A stretch of 64,000 bases of DNA from Mycobacterium sp. AZCC_0083 (GTDB lineage Bacteria; Actinomycetota; Actinomycetes; Mycobacteriales; Mycobacteriaceae), in assembly GCF_014202335.1 (NCBI RefSeq), contig NZ_JACHGP010000020.1:1-64000 (forward strand), read 5' to 3'. Below, piece after piece: positions 1 through 8,707 of this stretch; within the stretch, counting starts at the first letter, position 1, and each line of letters begins with the position of its first letter. The position numbers and the translations under genes are program-made. The notes under the pieces were generated by a model. The model was given only the letters and a program-made list of their open reading frames with translations. It searched no databases and was not told where the DNA came from.

Positions 1-171
1 CCGCTATACCAGCGCAGACCCCGTCCGCAACCGCAACCGGCGCGCACAATTTTCGATCACCACGGTGGAGAGCGAAGCGCCCCAGAGAAGCTAATCTGAA
101 TCAATCATTGCCCGCGACCGGGGCACTATCTGCGGTTACGATCACGCTCTGGGGGAGGGGAGTGGATCGAG

Positions 172-1431
172 ATGGGCGCTCCGCGCACGCTGGACGCGCG
201 GGCTTCTGTGGCGTGGCTGCGACGTTTTGCCCGCACGACACCTGGTGTCGTCGCCGTGATCGCGGTCGCCGTTACGGCGGGCTGCGTGATCGCTGGGTTG
301 GTGTGTGGGGCGCAGCTCGACGGGCGGATCGCCGAGCGCAACGCCGTACTCGACCATTCCGAGCCGCTCGCCTACGCAGCGCAGAACCTGTACGCCGCCC
401 TGTCGGCCGCCGACGCCGCCGCAGCAACGGCATACCTCTCCGGGATCGAGACACCCCCGCAGCGGGCGAAGTATCAGCAAGCCCTTGCGGACGCCGCATC
501 GGCACTGGCGGATACGAGTGCGGGAGCCACCGATGCGGATACCCGCAAGGCGGTGGCGGAGATATCGGCCCAACTGGCTGCGTACACGGGGCTGGTTGAG
601 TCGGCGCGGGCGAACAACCGGCAGCTGCTCCCCGTCGGGTCCGCCTACCTACGGGAAGCGTCGTGGTTGATGCAGACCACGCTGCTTCCCGGTGCCGAGA
701 GGATCTTCACCGGCGATCTTGCCGGGGTCGACGACGACCAGCGCGCCGTCGGCTCGGCGCCGATAGTCGGCCTCGTATTGCTGGTGCTGGTCCTGGTGGC
801 CGTCGGCGTCGGCTCGGTGATGCTCAGTGGCCGCACGAACCGGCAGTTCAACATCGGGCTCGTCGTCGCCGCGGCCGTAGTGGTGCTGGTCATCGCGTGG
901 ATCGTCGTGGCCACTCGCTTGGCGGCAAGCTCCATAGAGGACAGCCGAGCCGAGGGCACCGCGAGGTTCGAACAGCTCGCGAAGGCTCGCATCCTCGCGC
1001 AGCAGGCCCGGACCGACGAGACCCTGCAGCTGATCGCGCGTGGCGACGCGACCGCAAGTGAAGCATCGTTCAATGGCCATATCGACGATCTGCGCACCCA
1101 CCTGGGCACGGGATCGTCCGCCGCAGCGGACGGCGTCGCGAAATGGACCGCCAGCCACCACAAGCAGATGGAGGCGTACTTGGGCGGTGATTACTCTGCC
1201 GCGGTTACGCAGGCGATCGGCACCGATCCCGGCGCTTCGGCCGCACAATTCACCGCCGTCGAAGCCAGCTTGCGCAGCGAGATCGAACAAACGCGTGCCA
1301 CGCTCCGCGATCGGGTGTCTGCAGCGGGGACGCGGTTGGCGTGGAGTCCAACAGGGACGCTCGTGATGATGGTGGCCGCTGCAGTGGCGGCTGTCGTCGG
1401 TTTGTGGCCACGGCTCAAGGAGTTCCTGTGA
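172..1431 (+). CDS. glnX: GlnX-like membrane sensor protein
   Basis: 419-residue membrane protein opening the 172-11353 operon. Hydrophobic segments lie at about 24-47, 196-219, 227-249 and 394-413, with two extracytoplasmic stretches between them, rich in Ala and helical. This matches the four-helix layout of mycobacterial GlnX, which relays the GlnH-bound amino-acid signal across the membrane to PknG. The identification rests on topology plus the immediately following GlnH and PknG-like genes, not on a sequence motif. The ATG is preceded by a G-rich Shine-Dalgarno-like run (gggggagggg, about 150-160). The stop overlaps the next start (GTGA, 1428-1431). Bases 1-171 show no gene. A paralogue, rather than the orthologue, of M. 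tuberculosis Rv0412c is likely, given the expanded operon. Confidence 0.75.
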   Translation: MGAPRTLDARASVAWLRRFARTTPGVVAVIAVAVTAGCVIAGLVCGAQLDGRIAERNAVLDHSEPLAYAAQNLYAALSAADAAAATAYLSGIETPPQRAKYQQALADAASALADTSAGATDADTRKAVAEISAQLAAYTGLVESARANNRQLLPVGSAYLREASWLMQTTLLPGAERIFTGDLAGVDDDQRAVGSAPIVGLVLLVLVLVAVGVGSVMLSGRTNRQFNIGLVVAAAVVVLVIAWIVVATRLAASSIEDSRAEGTARFEQLAKARILAQQARTDETLQLIARGDATASEASFNGHIDDLRTHLGTGSSAAADGVAKWTASHHKQMEAYLGGDYSAAVTQAIGTDPGASAAQFTAVEASLRSEIEQTRATLRDRVSAAGTRLAWSPTGTLVMMVAAAVAAVVGLWPRLKEFL

Positions 1432-2396
1432 GAGTCCTAATTGCGACAACGCTGTTCGCACTTGCGCTCGCCGCCGCCGGATGCGAATCCTCGGCGTCGC
1501 CTGCGCCGGTGACGGTCTCGCCGGTCGCGGTGTTGCCATCGGGTACGCAGTACGTCACGACCGCCCCGGATGCCGTAAATACAGACTGCGGCGATCCCGA
1601 GGCCAGCCTGCGCCCGGGGCCGTTGCCTGCTCCTGGCGCCATGCCACCGGGTTCGACGATGGCGGAGATCGCCAAGCGCGGCCGGCTTATCGTCGGTGTC
1701 GACCAGAACACGTATTTCTTCGGCTCTCGAAATCCGGCTTCGGGCCAGCCGGAGGGCTTCGATATCGACCTCGCCAAAGAGATTGCCCGCCGCATCTTCG
1801 GCGATCCGGACCGCATTGATCCGCGTGTGGTCGATGCGAGCCAACGGGAATCGGCCTTGCAGTCGGGTTTGGTCGACCTCGTGGTCCGGACCTACACGAT
1901 CACCTGCGCCCGCAAGGAAAGCGTCGACTTCTCCACGGTGTACTACACCGCCCACCAACGCATCCTCGCCATGAAAGGTTCAGGAATCGATTCTCCCGCC
2001 GCACTTACGGGCAAGCGGGTGTGTGCGGTGTCGGGCACCACCTCACTGTCGAGATTGTTCGCGCTGAACCCCAGGCCGACGCTGTTTGGTGTGAGTACCT
2101 GGACAGACTGCCTGCTGCTGCTCCAGCAAGGACAGGTCGACGCAATCAGCACCGACGATGTGGTGCTGAAGGGCCTTGCAAAGCAGGACCCGAACGTGGA
2201 AGTGGTCGGTCCCGACATGAGCGTCGAGCCGTACGGCGTCGGCGTCAAGAAAGAGAACAGCGACCTGGTCGGGTTCGTCAACGCAGTCCTCGAGCAGATC
2301 CGTGACGACGGTACATGGGAGCGCCTCTACGACAAGGATCTGCTGGTCGCCCTCGGACCGTCGCCCGGTCCGCCGATGCCGCGGTACCGGAACTGA
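1428..2396 (+). CDS. glnH: GlnH-like amino-acid-binding lipoprotein
   Basis: 322-residue extracytoplasmic solute-binding protein. The GTG at 1428 gives a lipoprotein signal (hydrophobic stretch to A-A-G-C, Cys19 lipidated); a longer in-frame ORF from 1341 would bury this signal, so the GTG is preferred. The mature part has the SBP_bac_3 fold: a GRLIVGVDQNTYFF entry strand near residue 85, then GFDIDLAKEIARRIFG, and a second lobe with GKRVCAVSGTTS. No ABC permease or ATPase follows, so it is a sensor rather than a transporter component, as known for GlnH in the GlnX-GlnH-PknG pathway (aspartate/glutamate sensing in mycobacteria). Ligand here is unproven. It overlaps glnX by 4 nt and is 2 nt from the next gene. 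Confidence 0.85.
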   Translation: MRVLIATTLFALALAAAGCESSASPAPVTVSPVAVLPSGTQYVTTAPDAVNTDCGDPEASLRPGPLPAPGAMPPGSTMAEIAKRGRLIVGVDQNTYFFGSRNPASGQPEGFDIDLAKEIARRIFGDPDRIDPRVVDASQRESALQSGLVDLVVRTYTITCARKESVDFSTVYYTAHQRILAMKGSGIDSPAALTGKRVCAVSGTTSLSRLFALNPRPTLFGVSTWTDCLLLLQQGQVDAISTDDVVLKGLAKQDPNVEVVGPDMSVEPYGVGVKKENSDLVGFVNAVLEQIRDDGTWERLYDKDLLVALGPSPGPPMPRYRN

Positions 2397-2398
2397 TC

Positions 2399-3544
2399 AT
2401 GACCGAGGAAGGCACCGAAGCGATCGATCGCGAACTCGCCTCGCGCACCAAGGAAGTCGCAGCCATGTCGGCGACGTTGATCGAGCTGGAAAGCCACCAG
2501 GGACTGGAGCACGTGCGTCGCTATGAACCGACGGGCATGACCGCGCAACGATGGGCTGTGATCGAGAAGACGTTCGCGCAATTGTGGGAGGACTTGGGCC
2601 GGATGACGTCGATCCTGGACTCCGCGCGGACGGTGCGGGCACGCCGATCGAAGCCGGATGACGACGATCGCGCCGAGTTGACGAGATTGCTGTTCGGGCG
2701 TCCGCTCGAAGTATCGCGCCAGCGAATCCCGTTGGCTCAGCGCACGATCACGGGTCCCGCTGAAACGGTCGAGTCGGTTGGGCTCGCCGGCATCGTGGAT
2801 CGGATGCGCGCCGACTACCCTGCGGTGGCGGAGTTCTTCGACTCCGTCGACCGAGTCAACTCGCTGGTCGCGGAACGGCTCGCGCCGGTGCAGGACCGGC
2901 TCGACGAGGCGGGCGCGGCAGGCCCGAAGGAGATCGGCGACCTGCTGGCTGTTTCCGCGACCGATCCGCTCTCGTTGACCCTGCATGAAGTCGAGCGGCG
3001 CATCGGCGCCATCGAGGACGATATCGAACGCCGATCAACCGAACTCGCTGAGCTGGCTGCGCTGCAAGGGAATTGGCCCGATGTCCTTGCGGCGACGGCC
3101 TTGCAGCTGGATGCGCTGCGCGACGCGACACAGCGAGCGGCACGGGTACGCGCGCACGCCGAACAGAGGGTGGTGTCCGGGCCGCTACCGGTGCACGCCG
3201 ATGCCGAACCGGACCTGCGCGTGGAGCTCAAGTCCATCACCGCAACGGATCCGGCGGCGCTACGGTCGCTGCGGCAACGGATCGAGGCGGCACTGCGGGT
3301 CGTTGGCGAGGACGAACAGCTCGCGCAGGGCCTGCTGGACCGTCGCAGCGAACTGTCGGGGCGGCTGACGGCATACCAGGCAAAGGCGGCCCGGCTCGGG
3401 CTTGGGGAGGACCCAGATCTGTTGGCGTCCGGCCGGATCGCTGCCGGCCTGGTGTCACGAAAGCCGTGCGATCTCCGCGCCGTGACCCGGGCGATCACGG
3501 ACTTCCAGCATATGATCATGCAGAAGCAGGGGAAGACGACATGA
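2399..3544 (+). CDS. Uncharacterised alpha-helical protein of the PknG operon
   Basis: 381-residue cytoplasmic protein with no signal peptide or membrane segment and only one cysteine. Nearly all of it is predicted helix from composition, with heptad-like stretches around 1-35, 205-270 and 300-350 (for example VERRIGAIEDDIERRSTELAELAAL), so coiled-coil association is likely. No family recognised. It starts 2 nt after glnH and its stop overlaps the pknG-like ATG (ATGA, 3541-3544), so it is translated with them. Its place between sensor and kinase suggests an adaptor or a kinase scaffold, but that is inference from position. The three-gene M. tuberculosis locus has no gene at this place. Confidence 0.8.
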   Translation: MTEEGTEAIDRELASRTKEVAAMSATLIELESHQGLEHVRRYEPTGMTAQRWAVIEKTFAQLWEDLGRMTSILDSARTVRARRSKPDDDDRAELTRLLFGRPLEVSRQRIPLAQRTITGPAETVESVGLAGIVDRMRADYPAVAEFFDSVDRVNSLVAERLAPVQDRLDEAGAAGPKEIGDLLAVSATDPLSLTLHEVERRIGAIEDDIERRSTELAELAALQGNWPDVLAATALQLDALRDATQRAARVRAHAEQRVVSGPLPVHADAEPDLRVELKSITATDPAALRSLRQRIEAALRVVGEDEQLAQGLLDRRSELSGRLTAYQAKAARLGLGEDPDLLASGRIAAGLVSRKPCDLRAVTRAITDFQHMIMQKQGKTT

Positions 3545-5739
3545 CGTGCGCCGAACCCGGATGCGAGGGGACCGTCGTCGGCGGCTACTGCGACGTCTGC
3601 GGCACCGTGCCCACGACCGCTCCGCCGGAACCGCCGGCGACAGCGAGGGCAGAGAGCAGTCCGAGCGCCCGATCGGCGCGAACAGCTCGCAGCGGGTCGT
3701 CGAAGTCTGCCAGCACTCGCGGCCGCCTCGGCGCCGGGGTCGTCGCGATGCCGCGCATACCGAAGGGCGATCCAGCCGCCGCGATCATGACCAACCCGCA
3801 GGTGCCGGAGGGTAGCCGATTCTGCGGCAACCCCGAATGCAACAAGCCCGTCGGGCGTGAACGGGACGGACAGCCCGGGCTCACCCAAGGCTTCTGCACC
3901 CAATGCGGCACGCGATACTCGTTCGTGCCCAAGCTTTCTCGCGGGGACCTGGTGGGCGGACAGTATGAGGTGCAGGGTTGCATCGCGCACGGCGGACTCG
4001 GCTGGATCTACCTGGCGATCGACCGCAAACTCGACAACCGCTGGGTGGTGCTCAAGGGCCTACTGAACTCCAGTGATGCCGACGCGATGGCCGCCGCCGC
4101 CGCTGAGGTCAACACGCTCTCGAACGTCGATCACCCGAACATCGTGCACGTCTACAACTTCGTCGAGCATCCCGACGAGGGCGGCGTCCCCGTCGGATAC
4201 ATCGTGATGGAGTACGTGGGCGGCAAGTCGCTGAAGCAGATCCGCAAGGGGCGGGGTGGTCCTCTTCCGCCGGACCAGGCTGTCGCCTACATCATCGAGA
4301 TCGCTCCCGCGTTGGACTACCTGCACACGCAGGGCCTCGCGTACTGCGACTTCAAGCCGGACAATGTGATGCAGACCGACGAGCAGCTCAAGCTCATCGA
4401 CCTTGGTGCGGTGATCGCCATGGACGACGAGGAAAGCGCGATCTTCGGGACCGTCGGATATCAGGCGCCCGACATCGCCAGGACCGGCCCCACCGTCGCC
4501 AGCGACGTCTACACGGTCGGCCGGACGCTTGCCGTTCTGGTGATGGACGTTCCGCAGGAGAAGGGACACTTCGTCGAGCAGCTACCCGGGCCCGCGACGG
4601 TGCCGGTGCTGGCGAAGCACGAATCGTTGTACCGCGCGATTCTCCGCGCCACCGACGCCGATCCGGAGCGACGGTTCGCGTCGATGGCGGAGATGGCCGA
4701 CCAGCTGACCGGGGTGCTGCACGAGATCGCGGCCGCAGACACCAACATTGCGCAGCCCCGAATGTCGAGCTACTTCAGTCCGCAGCGCGCGGTCTACGGC
4801 GCGGGCCGGGACGTGCCGGTCGAACCCGCTGACGTGATCGCGGCACTGTCGGTCCCCGTGGTCGACCCGAGCGACTCCGGCGCCGCACTGCTGGCTACCA
4901 CCAGCGGCACGCCGCCCGCCCAACTCGAGCACGCGCTGCACCTGGCCCGAGGCGGCGAGAACCAAGCGAAGAGTTCCTCGGTTGAGATACCGCTGCGACT
5001 GGTCCGCGCGTCGCTCGAGATCGGTGCCCCAAAGGACGCCAGGAAGCGGCTTGCCGAGCTGGAGTCGGTGATGTCCGGAGACTGGCGGCTGACCTGGTAC
5101 GGCGGACAATGCGCACTGCTGGAGGGCGAATTCGACAAGGCCGCCGCCGATTTCACTGCGGTGCTGGCCGAGTTGCCCGGCGAACTCACCCCCAAACTGG
5201 CGATCGCTGCCACCGCCGAATTACGCGACGCGCACGATGACGCTGCGCGCTACTACGAGATGGTTTGGCGGACCGACCACAGCTACGTCAGCGCCGCGTT
5301 CGGACTGGCGCGGCAGCGTGCCCGGGCGGGTGACCGGGTCGGCGGGATCACGGCGCTGGACCAGGTCCCCACTGAGTCGGCGCATTTCGCCACCGCGGCC
5401 GCGATCGCGATCGAGATCCTGCTCGACGGCCGAACACCCAAGGACCTGAACGAGCGCACGTTGCTCGATGCCGGAAAGCGTGCCTCGGCATTGACCCTGG
5501 AGTCGGCGGCCAAACGGGCAACGATCCGGCGGCTCGCGCTCGGTGCGGCGCTCGGCTGGCTGCAGGCGGGGAACACGCCCAAGGCCGCGCGGTTTCTCGG
5601 CGAGGACTTCGACGAACCCGGCATCCGGACCGGGATGGAACACTGCTACCGCGAATTGGCGCACGAGACGACCGGCACGTGGGAGCGCATCGCGTTGGTG
5701 GAGAAGGCAAATGCGATTCGGCCGAGGACACGGGTATGA
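3541..5739 (+). CDS. pknG: PknG-like Ser/Thr protein kinase with zinc knuckles and TPR
   Basis: 732-residue soluble kinase, close to the roughly 750 of PknG. An N-terminal knuckle absent from canonical PknG (C3, C8, C17, C20; GGYCDVCG) is followed by a Ser/Ala-rich linker. A rubredoxin-like site follows (C95-x4-C100, C119-x2-C122). The kinase domain runs about 141-400: glycine-rich IAHGGLGWIYLA, Lys172 in VVLKG, catalytic CDFKPDN (Asp270, Lys272, Asn275; YNDLKPEN in PknG), and DLG 287-289 instead of DFG, as in PknG. The C-terminal half matches the PknG TPR domain. As in PknG, the loop lacks the RD arginine. The N-terminal GarA-recruiting region looks different, so its substrate may be the operon FHA protein. 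ATGA overlaps join it to both neighbours. Confidence 0.9.
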   Translation: MTCAEPGCEGTVVGGYCDVCGTVPTTAPPEPPATARAESSPSARSARTARSGSSKSASTRGRLGAGVVAMPRIPKGDPAAAIMTNPQVPEGSRFCGNPECNKPVGRERDGQPGLTQGFCTQCGTRYSFVPKLSRGDLVGGQYEVQGCIAHGGLGWIYLAIDRKLDNRWVVLKGLLNSSDADAMAAAAAEVNTLSNVDHPNIVHVYNFVEHPDEGGVPVGYIVMEYVGGKSLKQIRKGRGGPLPPDQAVAYIIEIAPALDYLHTQGLAYCDFKPDNVMQTDEQLKLIDLGAVIAMDDEESAIFGTVGYQAPDIARTGPTVASDVYTVGRTLAVLVMDVPQEKGHFVEQLPGPATVPVLAKHESLYRAILRATDADPERRFASMAEMADQLTGVLHEIAAADTNIAQPRMSSYFSPQRAVYGAGRDVPVEPADVIAALSVPVVDPSDSGAALLATTSGTPPAQLEHALHLARGGENQAKSSSVEIPLRLVRASLEIGAPKDARKRLAELESVMSGDWRLTWYGGQCALLEGEFDKAAADFTAVLAELPGELTPKLAIAATAELRDAHDDAARYYEMVWRTDHSYVSAAFGLARQRARAGDRVGGITALDQVPTESAHFATAAAIAIEILLDGRTPKDLNERTLLDAGKRASALTLESAAKRATIRRLALGAALGWLQAGNTPKAARFLGEDFDEPGIRTGMEHCYRELAHETTGTWERIALVEKANAIRPRTRV

Positions 5740-6794
5740 CTGGGTTTGATGTCACCGGCCTTCCGGCTCCCAAGGAGCAGGCGGCGTGCCCGCATTGCGC
5801 TGCGATCGGGGACAGCGCGGACCGGTTCTGTGGGAGCTGCGGCGCAACGTTGTCGGACATCCGCCGGGTCGCCATCCCGCGAGGCCGAGACGCCATTGAA
5901 GGCGCCGAGGCGCCGTGCTCCGATTGTGGCAACGCGACCTTCGTCGACGAATACTGCACGGTGTGCGGTCACCGCAGGGCCGAACCCGATCGGGACGAGA
6001 CGGAACTCGGTGCCATCGTGTTGATCACCGACCGTGGCATCGAACACGCCCGCAACGAGGACGCCGCCGCGGCGGGAATGGTGGTCGACGGCGGCACGGA
6101 GCGCCCGTACGCCGTTGCCCTCGCCGTGTGTGACGGCGTCTCCACGTCGGGTGACCCACAGATCGCCGCCGTGGCCGCGTCGAAGGCGGGCGTCGATGCG
6201 ATGCTCGCGGCGCTCGCCGCGGCAGGCAGGGGGCGCGCCGTCGTGCTGGCAGGTCTGGTCGCAGCGGCGAATGCTGCGGCGACGGCGGGAACGGATCCGT
6301 CGAACCCGCCGTCGTGCACGTACACCGCGGCGGCCGTCGTCCCGACCCCTGAAGGGACACTGCAGATTACGGTCGGGAACGTCGGCGACAGCAGGGCGTA
6401 CTGGTTCCCCGAGGAGCCGACGCCTCCCCAACAGCTGACCGTCGACGATTCGTTGTCCCAAGAACTGATCGCGGGCGGTGCGTCGGCCGAATCGGAGGTG
6501 GTGCAGCGCGGCGCTCACACTCTGACCCGTTGGCTCGGCGCCGACGCGGAACCGAAGCCGTGGTCGGATTCGAGCGTGCTCACGGTCACCACCGCGGGGC
6601 CTGGTTGGCTCTTGTTGTGCTCGGACGGACTCTGGAATTATCTGCCCGAACCGGCCGACATCGCACGGTTCTGTACCGGTGTCGAACCGGCTGCGGCGGC
6701 ACGTGCGCTCGTCGGGCATGCGTTGCAGTGCGGTGGCCACGACAACATCACCGTCGTGGTGTTCCCGATCGGAGGAGTTCATGAGTTCGCCTGA
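5736..6794 (+). CDS. PP2C-type Ser/Thr phosphatase with N-terminal zinc ribbons
   Basis: 352 residues. Two zinc knuckles come first (C18-x2-C21/C32-x2-C35 and C61-x2-C64/C74-x2-C77, the second ending DEYCTVCG). The PP2C domain spans about 91-345, with the metal-binding and active-site motifs RNEDA (Asp109), VCDGVS (Asp133), LLLCSDGLWNYL and HDNITVVV all present, so it should be active and Mn/Mg dependent. No transmembrane segment: unlike PstP this is cytosolic. Obvious role is to reverse phosphorylation by the PknG-like kinase encoded just upstream (ATGA overlap). Its stop lies 14 nt inside the vWA gene. Confidence 0.9.
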   Translation: MTGFDVTGLPAPKEQAACPHCAAIGDSADRFCGSCGATLSDIRRVAIPRGRDAIEGAEAPCSDCGNATFVDEYCTVCGHRRAEPDRDETELGAIVLITDRGIEHARNEDAAAAGMVVDGGTERPYAVALAVCDGVSTSGDPQIAAVAASKAGVDAMLAALAAAGRGRAVVLAGLVAAANAAATAGTDPSNPPSCTYTAAAVVPTPEGTLQITVGNVGDSRAYWFPEEPTPPQQLTVDDSLSQELIAGGASAESEVVQRGAHTLTRWLGADAEPKPWSDSSVLTVTTAGPGWLLLCSDGLWNYLPEPADIARFCTGVEPAAAARALVGHALQCGGHDNITVVVFPIGGVHEFA

Positions 6795-8073
6795 GGTATC
6801 TGGCATTTCCGTTGACGTCGACCACAATCCCTATCTTGCGGAGGGGACCGGGACGGTCGACGCGATCGTCAGCATCACCGCGGGGGACGACGTGGTTGCT
6901 GCGGTGGCCGCGCCACCGGATCGGCTCGAGGCCATCATCATCGACTGCTCGACCTCGATGCAGTCACCCATCGGCAAGTTCGATGCGGCCAAACGCGCGA
7001 CCGCCGCCGCGATCGACGAGCTCGTCGACGGTACGTACTTCACGATCATCGCGGGCACCGAAAAGGCAAGTGCCGTCTACCCCGACGACGGATGGCCGAC
7101 TCCGGCGAGCGCCGCGACCAGGGTGGAGGCGAAGCGCGCCGTCGACGGCCTGCGGCCCGGCGGTGGCACGGCGATGGGCACCTGGCTCGCCCACGTCCGC
7201 GGAATCGTGGTCGGGCACCCGGGGATGCTCACGCACGCGATCCTGCTCACCGACGGCAAGGACGAGCACGAGACCCCCGAGCAGATGCGGCAGGAGATCG
7301 CACTCAGCGAGGGCCAATTCACCTGCGATTGCAGGGGAGTGGGCACCAAGTGGCACGTCGAGGAGCTGCGTGCGATCTCGTCCGCGCTGCTGGGCACCGT
7401 GGACATCGTCGCCGATCCCACGGATCTGGCGGACGACTTCGCCGACATGATGCGGACGTCGATGGGCAAGTCGATACCCGACCTGACCCTGCGCATGTGG
7501 ACACCCGCAGGCGCCCGGATTGCGTTCGTCAAGCAGGTCGCGCCGACCGTGGAAGACCTGACGCACCGCCGGGTCGAGGCGGGGAACCAGCGCGGTGACT
7601 ATCCGCTGGGGTCGTGGGGCGCCGAGGACCGCGACTACCACATCCAGGTCGAGGTCGAACCCGCCGCGGCCGGACGCGAGAAGCTGGCCGCGCGGGTGAG
7701 TGTCGTTGCGGGGGAGCAGGTTGTGGGCGAGGGCTTGGTGAACGCGGTGTGGACCGCCGACACCGAGAAGTCGGCTCAGATCAGCCGGCGGGTGGCGCAC
7801 TACACCGGCCAGGCGGAGCTGGCGCAAGCCGTCCAGGAGGGTTTGAGCGCACGCAAGAGCGGCGACGTCCCGACCGCAACGGCGAAATTGCAGCGGGCGA
7901 TGGAACTCGCCGTGGAGTCGGGCAACGACGGAACGGCCAAGCTGCTCAGAGGGGTCATCGAGGTCGACGAGCGGACCGGCACGGCCCGGCTGCGACGCGA
8001 GGTGGCGGCGGCCGACGAGATGGCCCTGGATGCGCGATCGACCAGGACCGCCCGGGTGCGGAAGGAGGACTGA
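6781..8073 (+). CDS. von Willebrand factor A domain protein (TerY/YfbK-like)
   Basis: 430 residues, cytosolic. vWA domain at about 45-235 with a complete MIDAS: D55-x-S57-x-S59 (IIIDCSTSM), a Thr in GGGTAMGTW and Asp in LLTDGKDEHE. This is followed by a beta-rich middle region and a helical tail (about 345-425) rich in Lys/Arg/Ala. The ATG at 6781 overlaps the phosphatase gene by 14 nt and is preceded by ggagg. vWA proteins paired with a PP2C and a Ser/Thr kinase form the TerY-P triad described for Ter stress systems; here the same trio occurs without TerD/TerC genes. Probably a metal-dependent protein-interaction scaffold for the kinase/phosphatase. Confidence 0.88.
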   Translation: MSSPEVSGISVDVDHNPYLAEGTGTVDAIVSITAGDDVVAAVAAPPDRLEAIIIDCSTSMQSPIGKFDAAKRATAAAIDELVDGTYFTIIAGTEKASAVYPDDGWPTPASAATRVEAKRAVDGLRPGGGTAMGTWLAHVRGIVVGHPGMLTHAILLTDGKDEHETPEQMRQEIALSEGQFTCDCRGVGTKWHVEELRAISSALLGTVDIVADPTDLADDFADMMRTSMGKSIPDLTLRMWTPAGARIAFVKQVAPTVEDLTHRRVEAGNQRGDYPLGSWGAEDRDYHIQVEVEPAAAGREKLAARVSVVAGEQVVGEGLVNAVWTADTEKSAQISRRVAHYTGQAELAQAVQEGLSARKSGDVPTATAKLQRAMELAVESGNDGTAKLLRGVIEVDERTGTARLRREVAAADEMALDARSTRTARVRKED

Positions 8074-8705
8074 TGCCGACCTGCATCGAAGGCCACGCCT
8101 CAGTTGCCGAGGACTACTGCGACGTCTGCGGGTCCCCCTTGGGAACTCCTGCAGCACTGCCCACTCCGGCACCCTCGGCCGGGGTGAGGAAGTGTCCCGC
8201 GTGCGAGGCGCCGGTCAGCGGCCGGTTCTGTGAATCGTGCGGGCACGACTCGGCGTTGCCCGAACCGGCCAGGTCCGGTTCAGTGCCGCCCCCGCAGCAG
8301 GGCGGCGTGGTGTGGACCGTCGTCGTCGCTGCCGACCCGGAGTTCTACGAACGCGTCCTCACCCGCGGAGGCCCCGATACGGTCGACTTCCCGCCGTACT
8401 TCCCGGAACGCCGAATCACGTTGCAGACCAACACCGCATTGATCGGCAGGCAGAACCGCAACCAGGGCGTGCAACCCGAGATCGATCTCGGCATCCACCC
8501 CGCCGACCGCGGCGTCTCCTCACAACATGCGGTGCTGCGGATCCGCGATTCGGGGCTCACCATCACCGACATCGGATCGACCAACGGCACGAGCCTCAAC
8601 GGCAGCGATGACCTCCTGGAGAGCGGCGAGGAGACCCCACTCAACGACGGCGATCGCATCCACGTCGGTGCGTGGACCACGATCACGGTGGTGCGAGGCC
8701 GGTAA
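8073..8705 (+). CDS. FHA-domain protein with double zinc knuckle
   Basis: 210 residues. N-terminal knuckles: C4 with C16-x2-C19 (EDYCDVCG) and C41-x2-C44 with C53-x2-C56 (CPACEAP, FCESCG). After a Pro-rich linker comes an FHA domain at about 115-210 with the phosphothreonine-binding residues Arg126 (IGRQN), Ser150/His152 (SSQH) and Asn171 (STNGTSLNG). By analogy with GarA, the FHA target of PknG, this is the best candidate effector of the operon, although no GarA-like N-terminal TxxT phospho-site was recognised. Starts within the vWA stop (TGATG) and ends 2 nt before the LuxR gene. Confidence 0.9.
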   Translation: MPTCIEGHASVAEDYCDVCGSPLGTPAALPTPAPSAGVRKCPACEAPVSGRFCESCGHDSALPEPARSGSVPPPQQGGVVWTVVVAADPEFYERVLTRGGPDTVDFPPYFPERRITLQTNTALIGRQNRNQGVQPEIDLGIHPADRGVSSQHAVLRIRDSGLTITDIGSTNGTSLNGSDDLLESGEETPLNDGDRIHVGAWTTITVVRGR

Positions 8706-8707
8706 TA

